64,000 nt of DNA from Paludisphaera soli (lineage in GTDB: Bacteria; Planctomycetota; Planctomycetia; Isosphaerales; Isosphaeraceae): NCBI RefSeq assembly GCF_011064595.1, contig NZ_JAALJI010000012.1:62001-126000 (forward strand), given 5' to 3'. Position numbers and translations under genes: made by a program. The stretch's first letter is position 1, and each line of letters opens with the position of its first letter. Below the pieces are notes generated by a model that was given only the letters and a program-made list of their open reading frames with translations, did not search any database and was not told the origin of the DNA. Below are positions 52,530-61,677 of this stretch, in pieces.

Positions 52530-52826
52530 TCAGAGCAGGAGGGTGAGGCCGATGACGTCCTGGATCTCGGCATAGATCGAGCGAACCTGCTCGGCGTTCT
52601 GCACCGTGAGTTCCAGGGTGATGGACACGTGCCGCCCGCCCCGGGTGGCGCGGACCGTGTATTCCAGGTCGGAGGGGGCGGCCAGGTGCGCCGTCACGGC
52701 CCGGACCACGCGGTCCTCGAAATCGTCCTCGGCACGGCCGATCGCCTTGATGGTGTAGGTGCCGGGGAAGAGGTGGGTCGATTCGAGGAGGTCCACCGAG
52801 GGTCGATGATCCGGGCGACTGTCCAT
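52530..52826 (-). CDS. DUF493 (YbeD-like) small protein
   Basis: The 98-residue protein has the beta-alpha-beta layout of DUF493 with FPGTYTIKAIGRAEDDFED near the start, the signature with Phe-Pro before the first strand, then GGRHVSITLELTVQNAEQVRSIY. These ferredoxin-like proteins are thought to be regulatory; YbeD's function in E. coli is unknown. ATG 52826 has GGAG at suitable distance; a longer version starting at 52874 is possible. The fusion gene follows 52 bases downstream on the same strand. Confidence 0.8.
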   Translation of the reverse strand: MDSRPDHRPSVDLLESTHLFPGTYTIKAIGRAEDDFEDRVVRAVTAHLAAPSDLEYTVRATRGGRHVSITLELTVQNAEQVRSIYAEIQDVIGLTLLL

Positions 52827-52947
52827 GCCTGGGCTCCAGGAACGGCGGAGTTCGAGTCCGCACACGGAACTCATATCATCATACCGAACGCCGATCGCTT
52901 CGGGAACCCGTCGCCTCGATTTTCCCCCGGGCTCGCGGCGGCGTTCG

Positions 52948-52992
52948 AAAAAAGAGCAGCCTCGACGCCGAGGCATGCTGGCGGCGAGGCTG
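52948..52992 (-). terminator. Intrinsic terminator for the small basic ribosomal-type gene
   Basis: Read on the minus strand, CAGCCTCG (52992-52985) pairs with CGAGGCTG (52964-52957), with further pairing inside, followed by CTCTTTTTT (six T at 52953-52948). It lies 110 bases downstream of the 29-codon gene and before the DUF493 gene. Confidence 0.7.
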
Positions 52993-53101
52993 ACCGTGGC
53001 GGATCTGCTGGGGGCGGTCGCGGGACTCGATCCGGCGGCGGGCCTGGCAGACGCATCGTCGTCCGGCCGGAAGGTGCGGCGCGCCGGGGTCCCGCGACGG
53101 C

Positions 53102-53191
53102 TTATTTCTTGCGGTGGCGAATCTTGCTGCGCATCCGACGCTTCTTGCGACCGACCTTGCGGCGACCCTTGCCTCGACGACGACTGGCCAT
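53102..53191 (-). CDS. 29-residue highly basic protein, ribosomal type (bS22/mS38-like)
   Basis: ATG 53191 to TAA 53104-53102 encodes 29 residues beginning MASRRRGKGRRKVGRKKRRM and ending in RHRKK; 20 residues are Arg or Lys. AAGGAG lies six bases before the ATG, and a clear intrinsic terminator follows. The Lys/Arg pattern resembles the AURKAIP1/COX24 (mS38) family found in some bacterial ribosomes, so a small ribosomal protein is likely. Such genes fall below usual length limits and are commonly missed. Confidence 0.75.
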   Translation of the reverse strand: MASRRRGKGRRKVGRKKRRMRSKIRHRKK

Positions 53192-53278
53192 GCGTTCTCC
53201 TTGGAATCCGGAAGCGGCGGCATGCGGACTGGGGGCGGGGACGGGCCCGCCCACCGGTGCAAAACTCTATTTTATACC

Positions 53279-54211
53279 TCAGGCCCCCTCGGGGCTCAAG
53301 CGATTGTTCCAGTCGACCCGCGAGAGATCCGCCAGGGCGAGGATCAGGGCCTGCGTCCCCTTTCGTCCCAGCCCTTGCGCGGCGACCGCCCGATAGAGCT
53401 GCTCCGCGAGCGCCAGGCCGGGCAGCGCCAGGCCCATACGGCGGGACTCGGCCAGGGCGATCCCCATGTCCTTCAGGAAGTGCTCGACGAAGAATCCGGG
53501 CTCGAAATCGCCGGCGATCATGCGGGGGGCGAGCTTGCCGAGGCTCCACGAGCCGGCCGCGCCGCTGGAGACGCTGCGGAGGACCGTCTCGGGGTCCAGG
53601 CCCGCCTTGCAGGCGTAGAGCAGGGCCTCGCAGACTCCCACCATGTTGCCGGCGATCAGTACCTGATTCACCATCTTGGTGTGCTGGCCCGAGCCGGCGG
53701 GGCCCTGGTGGACGATCGTCTCGCCCAGGACCTCGAACAGCGGCCGGAGGGCCTCGGCGACCTCGGCGTCGCCGCCGATCATGATCGAGAGCCGGCCTTC
53801 CCGGGCGCCGACGTCGCCGCCGGAGACCGGCGCGTCGAGCGCGTGGACGGCCTTCGCCTTCGCGTGCTCGGCGATCGCCCGGGCCAGGGCGGGCTCGCTC
53901 GTCGTCATGTCGACGAGGACCATGCCGGGCCGCGCGGAGGTCAGCACGCCGTCGACGCCGAGGATCACCTCGCGGACGTCCTGGGGATGGCCCACGATCG
54001 AGAAGACGACGTCGGACGCCGCCGCCGCCTCCGCGGGCGAGCCGGCCGGCTTCGCGCCCCGGGCGACCAGCGGCTCGACCTTGGCCCGGGTCCGGTTGAA
54101 GACCGTGGCCGTGTATCCGGCCTCGATCAGCCGGCCGCACATCGCGGCCCCCATCACGCCGGTCCCGATCCAGCCGATCCGCGTCTTACTCGGTCCGATT
54201 CGCAGGTCCAT
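53279..54211 (-). CDS. 3-hydroxyisobutyrate dehydrogenase-family NAD(P)-dependent enzyme
   Basis: The 310-residue protein has [21 protein letters not shown] for NAD(P) binding (about 12-32), substrate motif [20 protein letters not shown], and catalytic Lys in [11 protein letters not shown]. The family includes 3-hydroxyisobutyrate dehydrogenase, tartronate semialdehyde reductase and glyoxylate reductase. A role alongside the glycerate kinase gene (tartronate semialdehyde to glycerate) is possible but the two genes are 13 kb apart. ATG 54211 follows TTGAGGA. Its candidate -10, TATAAT, lies at 54322-54327 on the minus strand. Confidence 0.88.
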   Translation of the reverse strand: MDLRIGPSKTRIGWIGTGVMGAAMCGRLIEAGYTATVFNRTRAKVEPLVARGAKPAGSPAEAAAASDVVFSIVGHPQDVREVILGVDGVLTSARPGMVLVDMTTSEPALARAIAEHAKAKAVHALDAPVSGGDVGAREGRLSIMIGGDAEVAEALRPLFEVLGETIVHQGPAGSGQHTKMVNQVLIAGNMVGVCEALLYACKAGLDPETVLRSVSSGAAGSWSLGKLAPRMIAGDFEPGFFVEHFLKDMGIALAESRRMGLALPGLALAEQLYRAVAAQGLGRKGTQALILALADLSRVDWNNRLSPEGA

Positions 54212-54396
54212 CACGGCGGTCCTCAAGCTGCGGCCCGGGGGCCCCGGCGGGGGCCGGGCCCGCCCCGTGGTCTTGAGCCTTCGGAGAGCCCGGCGATACA
54301 ATTCGACTTTGAGACGGGGCGATTATAGCCGGGCCGGGTCCACGCGACAGCCCGGGGCGTTCGCCCCACCCCCCCGGCACGAGTCCAAGGCACGAC
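54212..54396. promoter_or_regulatory. Divergent promoter region between the dehydrogenase gene and glyA
   Basis: The 185-base interval contains a perfect TATAAT on the minus strand (54327-54322) with a weak CTGTCG -35 candidate 17 bases upstream, serving the dehydrogenase gene. A rightward signal for glyA is less clear in the same AT-rich patch (about 54297-54330). I see no glycine-riboswitch-like fold. Confidence 0.45.
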
Positions 54397-55935
54397 ATGC
54401 GACCCTCCCTGATCCAGAGCTATCTCTCCGGCAAGTCGGCCGGCGACGCCTCCCCCGCGTTCCTCGCCTACCTGGCGAGCCTGGAGACCGTCGCGTCCGT
54501 CTCCCCGGCCGTCGCCCGCGCGATCGTCCGGGAGCTGGCCGACCAGCGCGGCAACATCAAGCTGATCGCCAGCGAGAACTACTCGTCGCTCGCCACCCAG
54601 CTGGCGATGGGCAACCTGCTGACCGACAAGTACGCCGAGGGGATCCCGCATCGCCGCTTCTACGCCGGTTGCGACAACGTCGACGCGGTGGAGGACCTGG
54701 CCAACGCGCGCGCCAAGGAGCTGTTCGGCGCCGAGCACGCCTACGCCCAGGCCCACAGCGGCGCCGACGCCAACATGGTCGCCTTCTGGGCCATCCTCCG
54801 CGCCCGGGTCGAGGTGCCCAAGATGGTCGAGCTCCTGGGCGTCGAGAACGCCGAGGCCCTGACCCCGGCCGACTGGACGAAGATGCCCATCGAGCGCTGG
54901 AACCAGGTCCGGCGAGCCCTGGGCGACCAGCGGCTGCTGGGCATGGACCTCTCCTCGGGCGGGCACCTGACCCACGGCTACCGCCTGAACGTCTCGGGCA
55001 AGATGTTCGAGGCCCACGGCTACACCGTCGACCGCGAGACCTTCCTGCTCGACTACGACGTCATCGAGCGCCAGGCCGTCGAGGTCAAGCCGCTGATCCT
55101 GGTGGCCGGCTTTAGCGCCTACCCTCGGAACATCAACTATCGCCGGATGCGCGAGATCGCCGACAAGGTGGGCGCCGTGCTGATGGTCGACATGGCCCAC
55201 TTCTCGGGCCTGGTGGCGGGCAAGGTCCTGACCGGCGACGAGGACCCGCTGGCCTTCGCCGACGTGGTGACCACCACCACCCACAAGACCCTTCGCGGGC
55301 CGCGAGGCGGCCTGATCCTCTGCAAGCAGGAGTTCGCCGAGCACGTCGACCGGGGCTGCCCGATGGTCCTGGGCGGCCCCCTGCCCCACGTCATGGCGGC
55401 CAAGGCGGTGGCGTTCACCGAGGCCCTCCGGCCCGAGTTCCGGACCTACGCCGCGAAGATCGTCGAGAACGCCCGGGCGCTGGCCGAGGCGTTCGTGAGC
55501 GTCGGGCTCAACGTGATCTCCGGCGGGACCGACAACCACCTCGTCCTGGTCGACGTGGCCTCCGCCCTGGGGATCACCGGCCGCCAGGCGGAGGACGCCG
55601 TCCGCCGCTGCGGGATCACGCTCAACCGCAACCCGATCCCGTTCGACCCCAACGGCCCCTGGTACACCAGCGGCCTCCGGTTCGGCACACCCGCCGTGAC
55701 CACCCTGGGCATGGGCGCCGCCGAGATGCGCGAGATCGCCGAGGTCGTCCACCTCGTCCTGACTCACGTCGTCCCCGGCGCGAACAAGACGGGCGGCAAG
55801 GACAAGGCCAAGTACACGCTCGACGCGGCCGTCGAGAAGCAGGCGAGCGACCGCGTCGCCAAGCTCCTCGGCTCGTTCCCGGTCTATCCCGAGCTGGACC
55901 TGGAGTTCCTCCGGTCCCAGTTCGACGCGAGCTGA
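54397..55935 (+). CDS. glyA: Serine hydroxymethyltransferase GlyA, long form with insertion
   Basis: GlyA interconverts serine and glycine with transfer of a one-carbon unit to tetrahydrofolate. The PLP lysine is Lys297 in [32 protein letters not shown] (about 76-93) and [14 protein letters not shown] are family marks. At 512 residues it is about 90 longer than E. coli GlyA. Much of the excess is an insertion of about 50 residues (about 135-185, [20 protein letters not shown] and what follows) before [12 protein letters not shown], plus an N-terminal extension of about 20. Long versions are also known in chlamydiae. A rhodanese gene follows after four bases. Confidence 0.95.
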   Translation: MRPSLIQSYLSGKSAGDASPAFLAYLASLETVASVSPAVARAIVRELADQRGNIKLIASENYSSLATQLAMGNLLTDKYAEGIPHRRFYAGCDNVDAVEDLANARAKELFGAEHAYAQAHSGADANMVAFWAILRARVEVPKMVELLGVENAEALTPADWTKMPIERWNQVRRALGDQRLLGMDLSSGGHLTHGYRLNVSGKMFEAHGYTVDRETFLLDYDVIERQAVEVKPLILVAGFSAYPRNINYRRMREIADKVGAVLMVDMAHFSGLVAGKVLTGDEDPLAFADVVTTTTHKTLRGPRGGLILCKQEFAEHVDRGCPMVLGGPLPHVMAAKAVAFTEALRPEFRTYAAKIVENARALAEAFVSVGLNVISGGTDNHLVLVDVASALGITGRQAEDAVRRCGITLNRNPIPFDPNGPWYTSGLRFGTPAVTTLGMGAAEMREIAEVVHLVLTHVVPGANKTGGKDKAKYTLDAAVEKQASDRVAKLLGSFPVYPELDLEFLRSQFDAS

Positions 55936-55939
55936 CCCG

Positions 55940-56308
55940 ATGACCCACCACGCCCGCGAGCCGATCGTCGAGCTGACCGCCGTGGAGCTTCGCGATCGGC
56001 TCGCCGCCGGCGGCGCGATCACGCTGCTGGACGTCCGCGAGCCGCACGAGCGCGAGTTCGCCTCCATCCCCGCGCCGGCCCCGGCCGGCGACCTGTTCAT
56101 CCCGATGCGCGCGATCCCCGGCCGCCTCGACGACATCCGCGAGGCCCTCGGCCGGGGGTCGGTCGTCGCCTACTGCCACCACGGCGTGCGGTCGATGCAC
56201 GCCGCGCGCTGGCTCGCCGAGCAGGGCCTCGGGGGCGTCCTCAACCTCGAAGGCGGGATCGACGCCTGGTCCGTCGCGGTCGACCCCGCGGTCCGCCGCT
56301 ATCACTGA
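55940..56308 (+). CDS. Single-domain rhodanese-like protein
   Basis: The 122-residue protein is one rhodanese domain: LLDVREPHEREFASIPA at the start, the active loop Cys79 in VAYCHHGVRSMHAARWL, and GGIDAWSV near the end. The CHHGVRS loop is the GlpE/PspE-like six-residue type that binds sulfur donors. Two short N-terminal His are likely incidental. It starts four bases after glyA and is probably co-transcribed with it. Confidence 0.9.
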   Translation: MTHHAREPIVELTAVELRDRLAAGGAITLLDVREPHEREFASIPAPAPAGDLFIPMRAIPGRLDDIREALGRGSVVAYCHHGVRSMHAARWLAEQGLGGVLNLEGGIDAWSVAVDPAVRRYH

Positions 56309-56330
56309 AGCCTCTCGACGGAGCCTCTCC

Positions 56331-57398
56331 ATGATCAGGTCCCGACGCCTCGCCTCGCCGGCGACGGCCCTTGCTTTCGGATTCGGCTGCTGGCTCGCGA
56401 CGGCGAACGCCCCGGCGACGGCGCAGGAGGCCGCGACGCCGCCCACCTTCCGGAACCCGATCAAGGTCCAGGGGGCCGACCCCTGGCTGGGCTTCCACGA
56501 CGGCTGGTACTACCTGGCGACGACCACGGGCCGCGACGTGCAGCTCCGCAAGGCCCGGCGGCTGGGCGACCTCAAGACGGCCCCCGATCAGGTCGTCTGG
56601 AAGGAGGACGACGCCAGCCGCAACCGCGACCTCTGGGCGCCCGAGTTCCACCGCCTCGACGGCGGCGACGGCCCGCGCTGGTACCTCTACTTCACGGCCG
56701 GCGACGGCCGCGAGCCGAGCCACCGGATGTACGTCGCCGAGTCCTCGGGCGACGACCCGATGGGGCCGTACACTTTCAAGGCCAAGCTCCGGACCGACCC
56801 CAAAGACGCCCACTACGCCATCGACGGCACCGTCTTCCCCATGCCCGACGGGACGAACTGCTTCATCTGGTGCGGACGCCCCAGCCCGACCGGCCAGGGC
56901 CTCTACATCAGCAAGATGACCAACCCCTGGACGCTGACCGGGCCCCGGGTGTACCTGGACGTCGACGGCCTGGGATGCGACGTCGTCCGCGAGGGCCCCG
57001 TCGCGCTGCGTCGCGGCGATCAGGGTAGGATCTTCCTCGTCTACTCGACCTGCCCGGCCGACACGCCCGACTACAAGCTCGGCATGGTCTCAATCGCCCC
57101 CGACGCCGACCCGATGAAGAGCGCATCGTGGGAGCAGCACCTCCGCCCGGTCTTCCAGCGCGACGACGAGGCCGGCGTCTACGGGCCGGGCCATAACTCG
57201 TTCTTCAAGTCCCCCGACGGACTTGAGGACTGGATCGCCTACCACGCCAAGTCGGGCACGGCCAGGTCCTACGCCGACCGTTCCACCCGCGCCCAGAAGA
57301 TCACCTGGGACGCCGACGGGACGCCGAACCTCGGCAAGCCGCTTTCGACCGCGACCGACGTGCCGGCCCCCTCGGGCGAGCCGGCCGAGCGGCGTTGA
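56331..57398 (+). CDS. Secreted GH43-family glycosidase
   Basis: The 355-residue protein has a Sec signal peptide (about 1-31) and a five-bladed GH43-type propeller. It shows the base Asp in GADPWLGFHDGWYYLATT, LWAPEFHR, the pKa-modulating Asp in YAIDGTVF and the acid Glu in VREGPVALRRGD. GH43 enzymes release arabinose or xylose from plant and algal polysaccharides. It lies 22 bases after the rhodanese gene on the same strand, but the function suggests a separate role together with the sulfatase and hydrolase. Confidence 0.85.
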   Translation: MIRSRRLASPATALAFGFGCWLATANAPATAQEAATPPTFRNPIKVQGADPWLGFHDGWYYLATTTGRDVQLRKARRLGDLKTAPDQVVWKEDDASRNRDLWAPEFHRLDGGDGPRWYLYFTAGDGREPSHRMYVAESSGDDPMGPYTFKAKLRTDPKDAHYAIDGTVFPMPDGTNCFIWCGRPSPTGQGLYISKMTNPWTLTGPRVYLDVDGLGCDVVREGPVALRRGDQGRIFLVYSTCPADTPDYKLGMVSIAPDADPMKSASWEQHLRPVFQRDDEAGVYGPGHNSFFKSPDGLEDWIAYHAKSGTARSYADRSTRAQKITWDADGTPNLGKPLSTATDVPAPSGEPAERR

Positions 57399-57420
57399 AC
57401 GGAATCGGCCCGACGCCGTC

Positions 57421-58725
57421 TCAGGTTCGGGATGCGGCGGGCGTCGACCGGGCGTCCGGGCTGGCCGTCTCGATGGCTCGACGATAGACAGCCAGGATCT
57501 CGTCGATCTTGCCCTCCCAGTCGAAGAGGCGTTCGACGCGATCGCGACCGGCCCTGCCGAGTCGCGCGCGGAGATCCGGGTCGACGGCCAACCGGCCCAT
57601 TGCCTCGGCGAAGCCAGCGACGAGCTTCTCGCGTGAGTCGGGCGGGATGAGGAAGCCGCACGATTCGTCCAGGTAATCGCTCGGCCCGCCCCAGTCGGTA
57701 GCGACCACCGGAAGGCCGCTGGCCATCGCCTCCAGGACGACCGCGCCGCCGCATTCGTAGAGGCTGGAGAGGACCAGGGCGTCGGCCTCGCGGAGCTTCC
57801 GGGCGCATTCCACCTGCGGTTGCCAGCCCCGGAAGTGAACCCGCCCTTGCAGCCCCAACGCAACGACTCGTTCCTCCAGCGAGGCTCGCATCGGCCCGTC
57901 GCCCAGGATCTCAAGCTCCGGCGGCGGTTGGGCGTCGACGCGGGCCAGCGCCTCCAGGAGCACGTCGACGGCCTTCCAATCGACGAGTCGGCCCAGGAAG
58001 ATGAAGCGGGCGGGCCCGTGGAGACGCGCGGGACGGGCGGGGAGCGTCCAGACTTCAAGATCGACGCCGTTCTCGACGAGCTCGACGACCTCGGCGCGGG
58101 AAGCCTTCGGCAGGGCCTCGCGAGTCCGCTTGTTGGCAACCAGGAGCGCGGCCGCACGGAGCTTCCCGGGCATGAGCCGATGCAGCAGCTCCGACGCCTT
58201 GCGGGAGACGGCCATGACGGATCGGCCAGTCCCCCGTTCGAACGCCGGAGGATAGGTCATGTTGCCGTTCATCGGCCCGATGACCACCGGCGCCCCCAGG
58301 CCGTGGAGCAACGAGGGCTCGCGGGGGGAGACCGGGATCGGCTGATGGACGACGTCGACGCCGTGCTCCGCGACGAGCCGACGAGCCAGCGAGCGGGCGG
58401 TGATCTGGGTGCTGAGCCGGCTCGCGTAGCCGGTGGTCAGGTAGGCGACGCGATCGGGCATCAGCCGGCCGGCCTTGAAGGCGAGCTTGTTCAGCCGGGT
58501 GTCCGGGATGAAATACAGCCTGTGCGACTCCTCGGGCAGCAGATCGATCAGCTCCGCGCGGGTCCGCGCGTGGACGACGAGCCAGGCCTCCACGCCCCGC
58601 TTGCGAAGCAGCCGGAAGTAGTGCCAGGGGAGTATGGCCTCGCCGCCGAACCGCACGGAGGCGTGCTCGCTGACGATCAGGACCCGGGGCGGGTCGTTCG
58701 CGGGGGCTCTCGATTCCGACGTCAT
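57421..58725 (-). CDS. GT4-family glycosyltransferase
   Basis: The 434-residue protein is a GT-B retaining glycosyltransferase. It has an N-terminal acceptor domain with RVLIVSEHASVRFGGEAILP and a C-terminal donor domain with FIFLGRLVDWKAVDVLLEAL, ILGDGPMRASLEERV and the ExE-type YECGGAVVLEAMASGLPVVATDWGGPSDYL. No membrane spans are seen, so it works at the cytoplasmic face in envelope or exopolysaccharide synthesis. The start is ATG 58725; an upstream TTG at 58737 is possible. It follows the 816-residue secreted protein gene on the same strand after 188 bases. Confidence 0.9.
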   Translation of the reverse strand: MTSESRAPANDPPRVLIVSEHASVRFGGEAILPWHYFRLLRKRGVEAWLVVHARTRAELIDLLPEESHRLYFIPDTRLNKLAFKAGRLMPDRVAYLTTGYASRLSTQITARSLARRLVAEHGVDVVHQPIPVSPREPSLLHGLGAPVVIGPMNGNMTYPPAFERGTGRSVMAVSRKASELLHRLMPGKLRAAALLVANKRTREALPKASRAEVVELVENGVDLEVWTLPARPARLHGPARFIFLGRLVDWKAVDVLLEALARVDAQPPPELEILGDGPMRASLEERVVALGLQGRVHFRGWQPQVECARKLREADALVLSSLYECGGAVVLEAMASGLPVVATDWGGPSDYLDESCGFLIPPDSREKLVAGFAEAMGRLAVDPDLRARLGRAGRDRVERLFDWEGKIDEILAVYRRAIETASPDARSTPAASRT

Positions 58726-58913
58726 GATCCGACGCAACGCCTGTCGCGCCCTCGATGAAAGGCTCGTCGCGCCTCGCGGGGGTCGACGGGCCCCCGCCCC
58801 GATTCCGCTCGAAGACGGCTAGTGTATCGACCCCCTTCCGCGCCCCGCAAGGGCGTCCGACGGGCCGATCATGGACTCACGACGCCTCATGGCCGCTCGA
58901 CGGGCGCACCGGA

Positions 58914-61364
58914 TCAGGGCGATGGTCGTGCATCGACGTCGGCCGGGAGCGTCAGGATCGCTAGGCCCTCGGGCTCCAGGGAGAGTACGGCGAGGCCGTC
59001 CCGCCACGACACGGCCTCGCCCCGGGCCAGGTCGCGGCCCTCGCCGGTCCTCGGCGCGTCGAGCCGGATCTCGACGGTCCGTCGCTCGGCCGAGTCGTTG
59101 AAGACGGTCAGGTGTCGCTCTCCGAACCGCTCCACGTACACCCGGTCGTCGCTCGACCGCGCCCCGGTGATCGGCTCCCAGCCGGCCTCGGCGACGAGCT
59201 TGCAGAGCGGGACGTACTTGCGGAACAGCGGCCGGTCGCGGTCGTACAGCTCGGGCCTGGTGAAATAGGCCCCGTCGGACGCGTTGTGGCTGAAGAAGCC
59301 GGGGAACATGCCGTAGGCGACGGCCCGCTTCATGTACCGCTCCACCTTGTCCGGGCCGAGCCGGTCGAAGTCGGAGTTCATCAGGAAGCAGAACGGCTTC
59401 CCCTTGCAGAGGGCCCGGCGGAGGAGGAGGTCGGCGTCGGGCATCGGCCGCCAGCGGCCGCCGGGGTTCCAGTCGGACTCCGTCCCCGTCACGTCGAGCA
59501 ACGGGGCGAGCCAGCAAAGCCGGTCGGGCGTGGCGTTCGCCATCATGAGCTTGCCCCGGGCGTGGACGTCGCGGCCGATCCCCCGGACGTACTCGAAGGC
59601 GATCGTCCCCCGGAAGACGGCCGGGCGACGGTCCTCCAGCGCGAAGGTCAGTGGGGCCTCGGACCGGGCGAAGTGGTCGCGACGGAAGTCCAGCTCGTCG
59701 GTGACGTACCCCTCGCTGGAGTCGATGTACTCGCCGTCGAGCACGCCCCTGCGGGCCCCTTCGCCGTAGAGGCGATCGCGGAGGGCCGGGTTCCATTTCA
59801 CGGCGAAGTCGTCGTCGGCCGCCAGGCCCGGCGTGGAGTTCATGCTCCAGACGGCCCCCTTGTTCCAGGGCTCGTCGCGGAAGAGGGCCACCGGACTTCC
59901 GTCGCGGTCGTGGTAGGCGCTGGAGATCCAGGCCTTCGCCTGGGCCTTGCCTGCGGCCGCGAGCCGATGCGCCTCGGCGGCGGCGGCCTCGATCGTGCGG
60001 GGCATGTCGGCGGGCATCGGCATCCACCAGGTCATCGGCTCGGTGTAGCGAAAGGTCAGGATGCCGTGGTCGTCGTCCCAGGCCGTCTCGTTGTTCCCTT
60101 CCTTGAACCGGAAGCCGAAGTCTTCCCAGCCCTTCACCTTGCTGACCGCGGCGAAGGGCATCCAGAGGCCCTGCTCGGCCACCCGCCGCTCGAACGCGGC
60201 CGGGAAGAGCCGGTAGTAGGCGTCGAGCGCGGAGCGGAACTCCCAGGAGGGGTCGAAGCCGAACCGACAGAACCGCAGCGTCGCCTCGGGCTTCTCCGGG
60301 GTCAGGCCGATGTCGAACGCCAGGAACAGCTCGCCGGTCGTCGCGTTGCAGCCGGCCCGGAAGAAGGCCGGGCGAGCCATGTCGATCCCCAGCGCCAGGC
60401 CGCGGCCCTCGCTCACGACGGCCCCGAACGGATACGAGGACAGGCGACCGTTCGCCCCCGCCCGGAACGTCGAGGCCTTCGTGAATTCACGCCCCGGCTC
60501 GACGGCCGACGACCGTCTCGGGTCCTCCAGCCATCGCGAGCCCTGGGCGGCGATGGGGATCGTGTAGACGAGCGTGATCGCCCGGTCGCGGCCGGTGGTC
60601 TCGCGGAGCGTCACGTCCAGGAACGAGGCCCCGTCCACCTCGTCGCGTCGGGCGTCCAGGTCGAGGCCGATCGCCCGCTTCGCGACGTGGACGAAATCGC
60701 CGTCGGCGGCGGCGTCGCGGACCTGGAACCCCTCGCAGGCCGGGCCCTGCGGGACGACCGAAACACCGTCGAAGACCGCGCCGCCCGACTCGGCCGCGAC
60801 GACCCCCAGCCGAGGCTCGCGGAACTGGACCTTGCCGGCGTGGTTCCGGAAGAGCAGATTCACCGAAACCTCGCGGATCGGCCGGGCCGGGACGAACGTC
60901 ACCCGGGCCTCCTGCCAGTCGTGAGTGCCGACCTTGAGCGGCGCGGCCTGCCCCCAGACGGGCATGCCGTCGTCGTAGATCAGGTCGAGATACAGCGCAT
61001 AATCCGAATCGGCGCCCCCGGAGACCCCTTCGGCCTGGCTCCAGACGCTCGCGACGATCGGCGCGGGGGCCCGCTGATCCAGGACGACCCGCTGCGACGC
61101 CCCGCGACGGGCCCTGGTCGAGGCGGCGTTGTCGCAAACGAACGCGTCCCCCTCCCGGACGAAGCCGGATTCCCAGGGCATCCACTTCTCGGGGTCGAGC
61201 CGGTTCGGGCCGCCGTCCCCGTTGCGGACGACGGCCTTGGCGACCGTGCCGTCGGCCGGCCCTTCGGCGCGCGCCGGGCCGGCCGCGGGCAGCGGGAAGG
61301 TGACCGCCCCGAGCGTGACGAGGATACTGAATCGCAGGGCGGCGGGATGGCGCGGACGGTTCAC
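58914..61364 (-). CDS. Large secreted protein, putative novel glycoside hydrolase-like family
   Basis: The 816-residue protein has a Sec signal (about 1-32, RFSILVTLGAVTFPLPAAGP then ARA-EG), beta-sandwich-like regions (about 60-330), a middle part that looks like a (beta/alpha) barrel (about 370-690) with VLDGEYIDSSEGYVTDELDF (candidate catalytic acids), FCFLMNSDFDRLGPDKVERY and GMFPGFFSHNASDGAYFT, and a C-terminal beta domain. I cannot assign a known family; overall organisation and secretion fit a polysaccharide enzyme. GTG 61364 is chosen because AGGAG lies about eight bases upstream and the signal peptide begins right there. Three hairpins precede it at 61467-61621. Confidence 0.7.
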   Translation of the reverse strand: MNRPRHPAALRFSILVTLGAVTFPLPAAGPARAEGPADGTVAKAVVRNGDGGPNRLDPEKWMPWESGFVREGDAFVCDNAASTRARRGASQRVVLDQRAPAPIVASVWSQAEGVSGGADSDYALYLDLIYDDGMPVWGQAAPLKVGTHDWQEARVTFVPARPIREVSVNLLFRNHAGKVQFREPRLGVVAAESGGAVFDGVSVVPQGPACEGFQVRDAAADGDFVHVAKRAIGLDLDARRDEVDGASFLDVTLRETTGRDRAITLVYTIPIAAQGSRWLEDPRRSSAVEPGREFTKASTFRAGANGRLSSYPFGAVVSEGRGLALGIDMARPAFFRAGCNATTGELFLAFDIGLTPEKPEATLRFCRFGFDPSWEFRSALDAYYRLFPAAFERRVAEQGLWMPFAAVSKVKGWEDFGFRFKEGNNETAWDDDHGILTFRYTEPMTWWMPMPADMPRTIEAAAAEAHRLAAAGKAQAKAWISSAYHDRDGSPVALFRDEPWNKGAVWSMNSTPGLAADDDFAVKWNPALRDRLYGEGARRGVLDGEYIDSSEGYVTDELDFRRDHFARSEAPLTFALEDRRPAVFRGTIAFEYVRGIGRDVHARGKLMMANATPDRLCWLAPLLDVTGTESDWNPGGRWRPMPDADLLLRRALCKGKPFCFLMNSDFDRLGPDKVERYMKRAVAYGMFPGFFSHNASDGAYFTRPELYDRDRPLFRKYVPLCKLVAEAGWEPITGARSSDDRVYVERFGERHLTVFNDSAERRTVEIRLDAPRTGEGRDLARGEAVSWRDGLAVLSLEPEGLAILTLPADVDARPSP

Positions 61365-61677
61365 GGGTCGGCTCCTGGGGCGTGGGCCTGGCTCACCCCA
61401 TGGTGCGCGACGCCGGGCAGACCGGCAACCGTCCGAGCGCCCGAGGTCCTCGCGGCGCGCGAGAAAGGGCGGATCTCCCCCCCTTGCTTGGGGAGATCCG
61501 CCCTCGTGGGGTGGGATCGTCGGACATGGTGGGAGATCCTCCCCCTTGCAAAAAGAGGATCTCCGTCGTGCGAGGCGGGGGCGAGATGGCGTCCGGCCCC
61601 TCCCCCTTGCCAAGAGGGGCCCAACGCGTAGGGTGCTTCGAGGCCCGGGGGCTCCTTCCCCGTCGAGGACCGATGTC
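61365..61677. repeat. Leader of the large secreted protein with three hairpins sharing a loop motif
   Basis: Within this 313-base interval are three inverted repeats: 61467-61480/61490-61503 (14 bp), 61532-61541/61555-61564 (10 bp) and 61595-61602/61614-61621 (8 bp). All three loops carry CCCTTGC or CCCCCTTGC near the stem. Stem sequences differ. The spacing between hairpin centres is about 63 and 60 bases, so they look like three degenerate units of one element. Confidence 0.7.

Noticed and set aside
54212-54396. Glycine riboswitch upstream of glyA
   Set aside because: The interval is only 185 bases, shared with a divergent promoter, and I see no paired aptamer-like stems.
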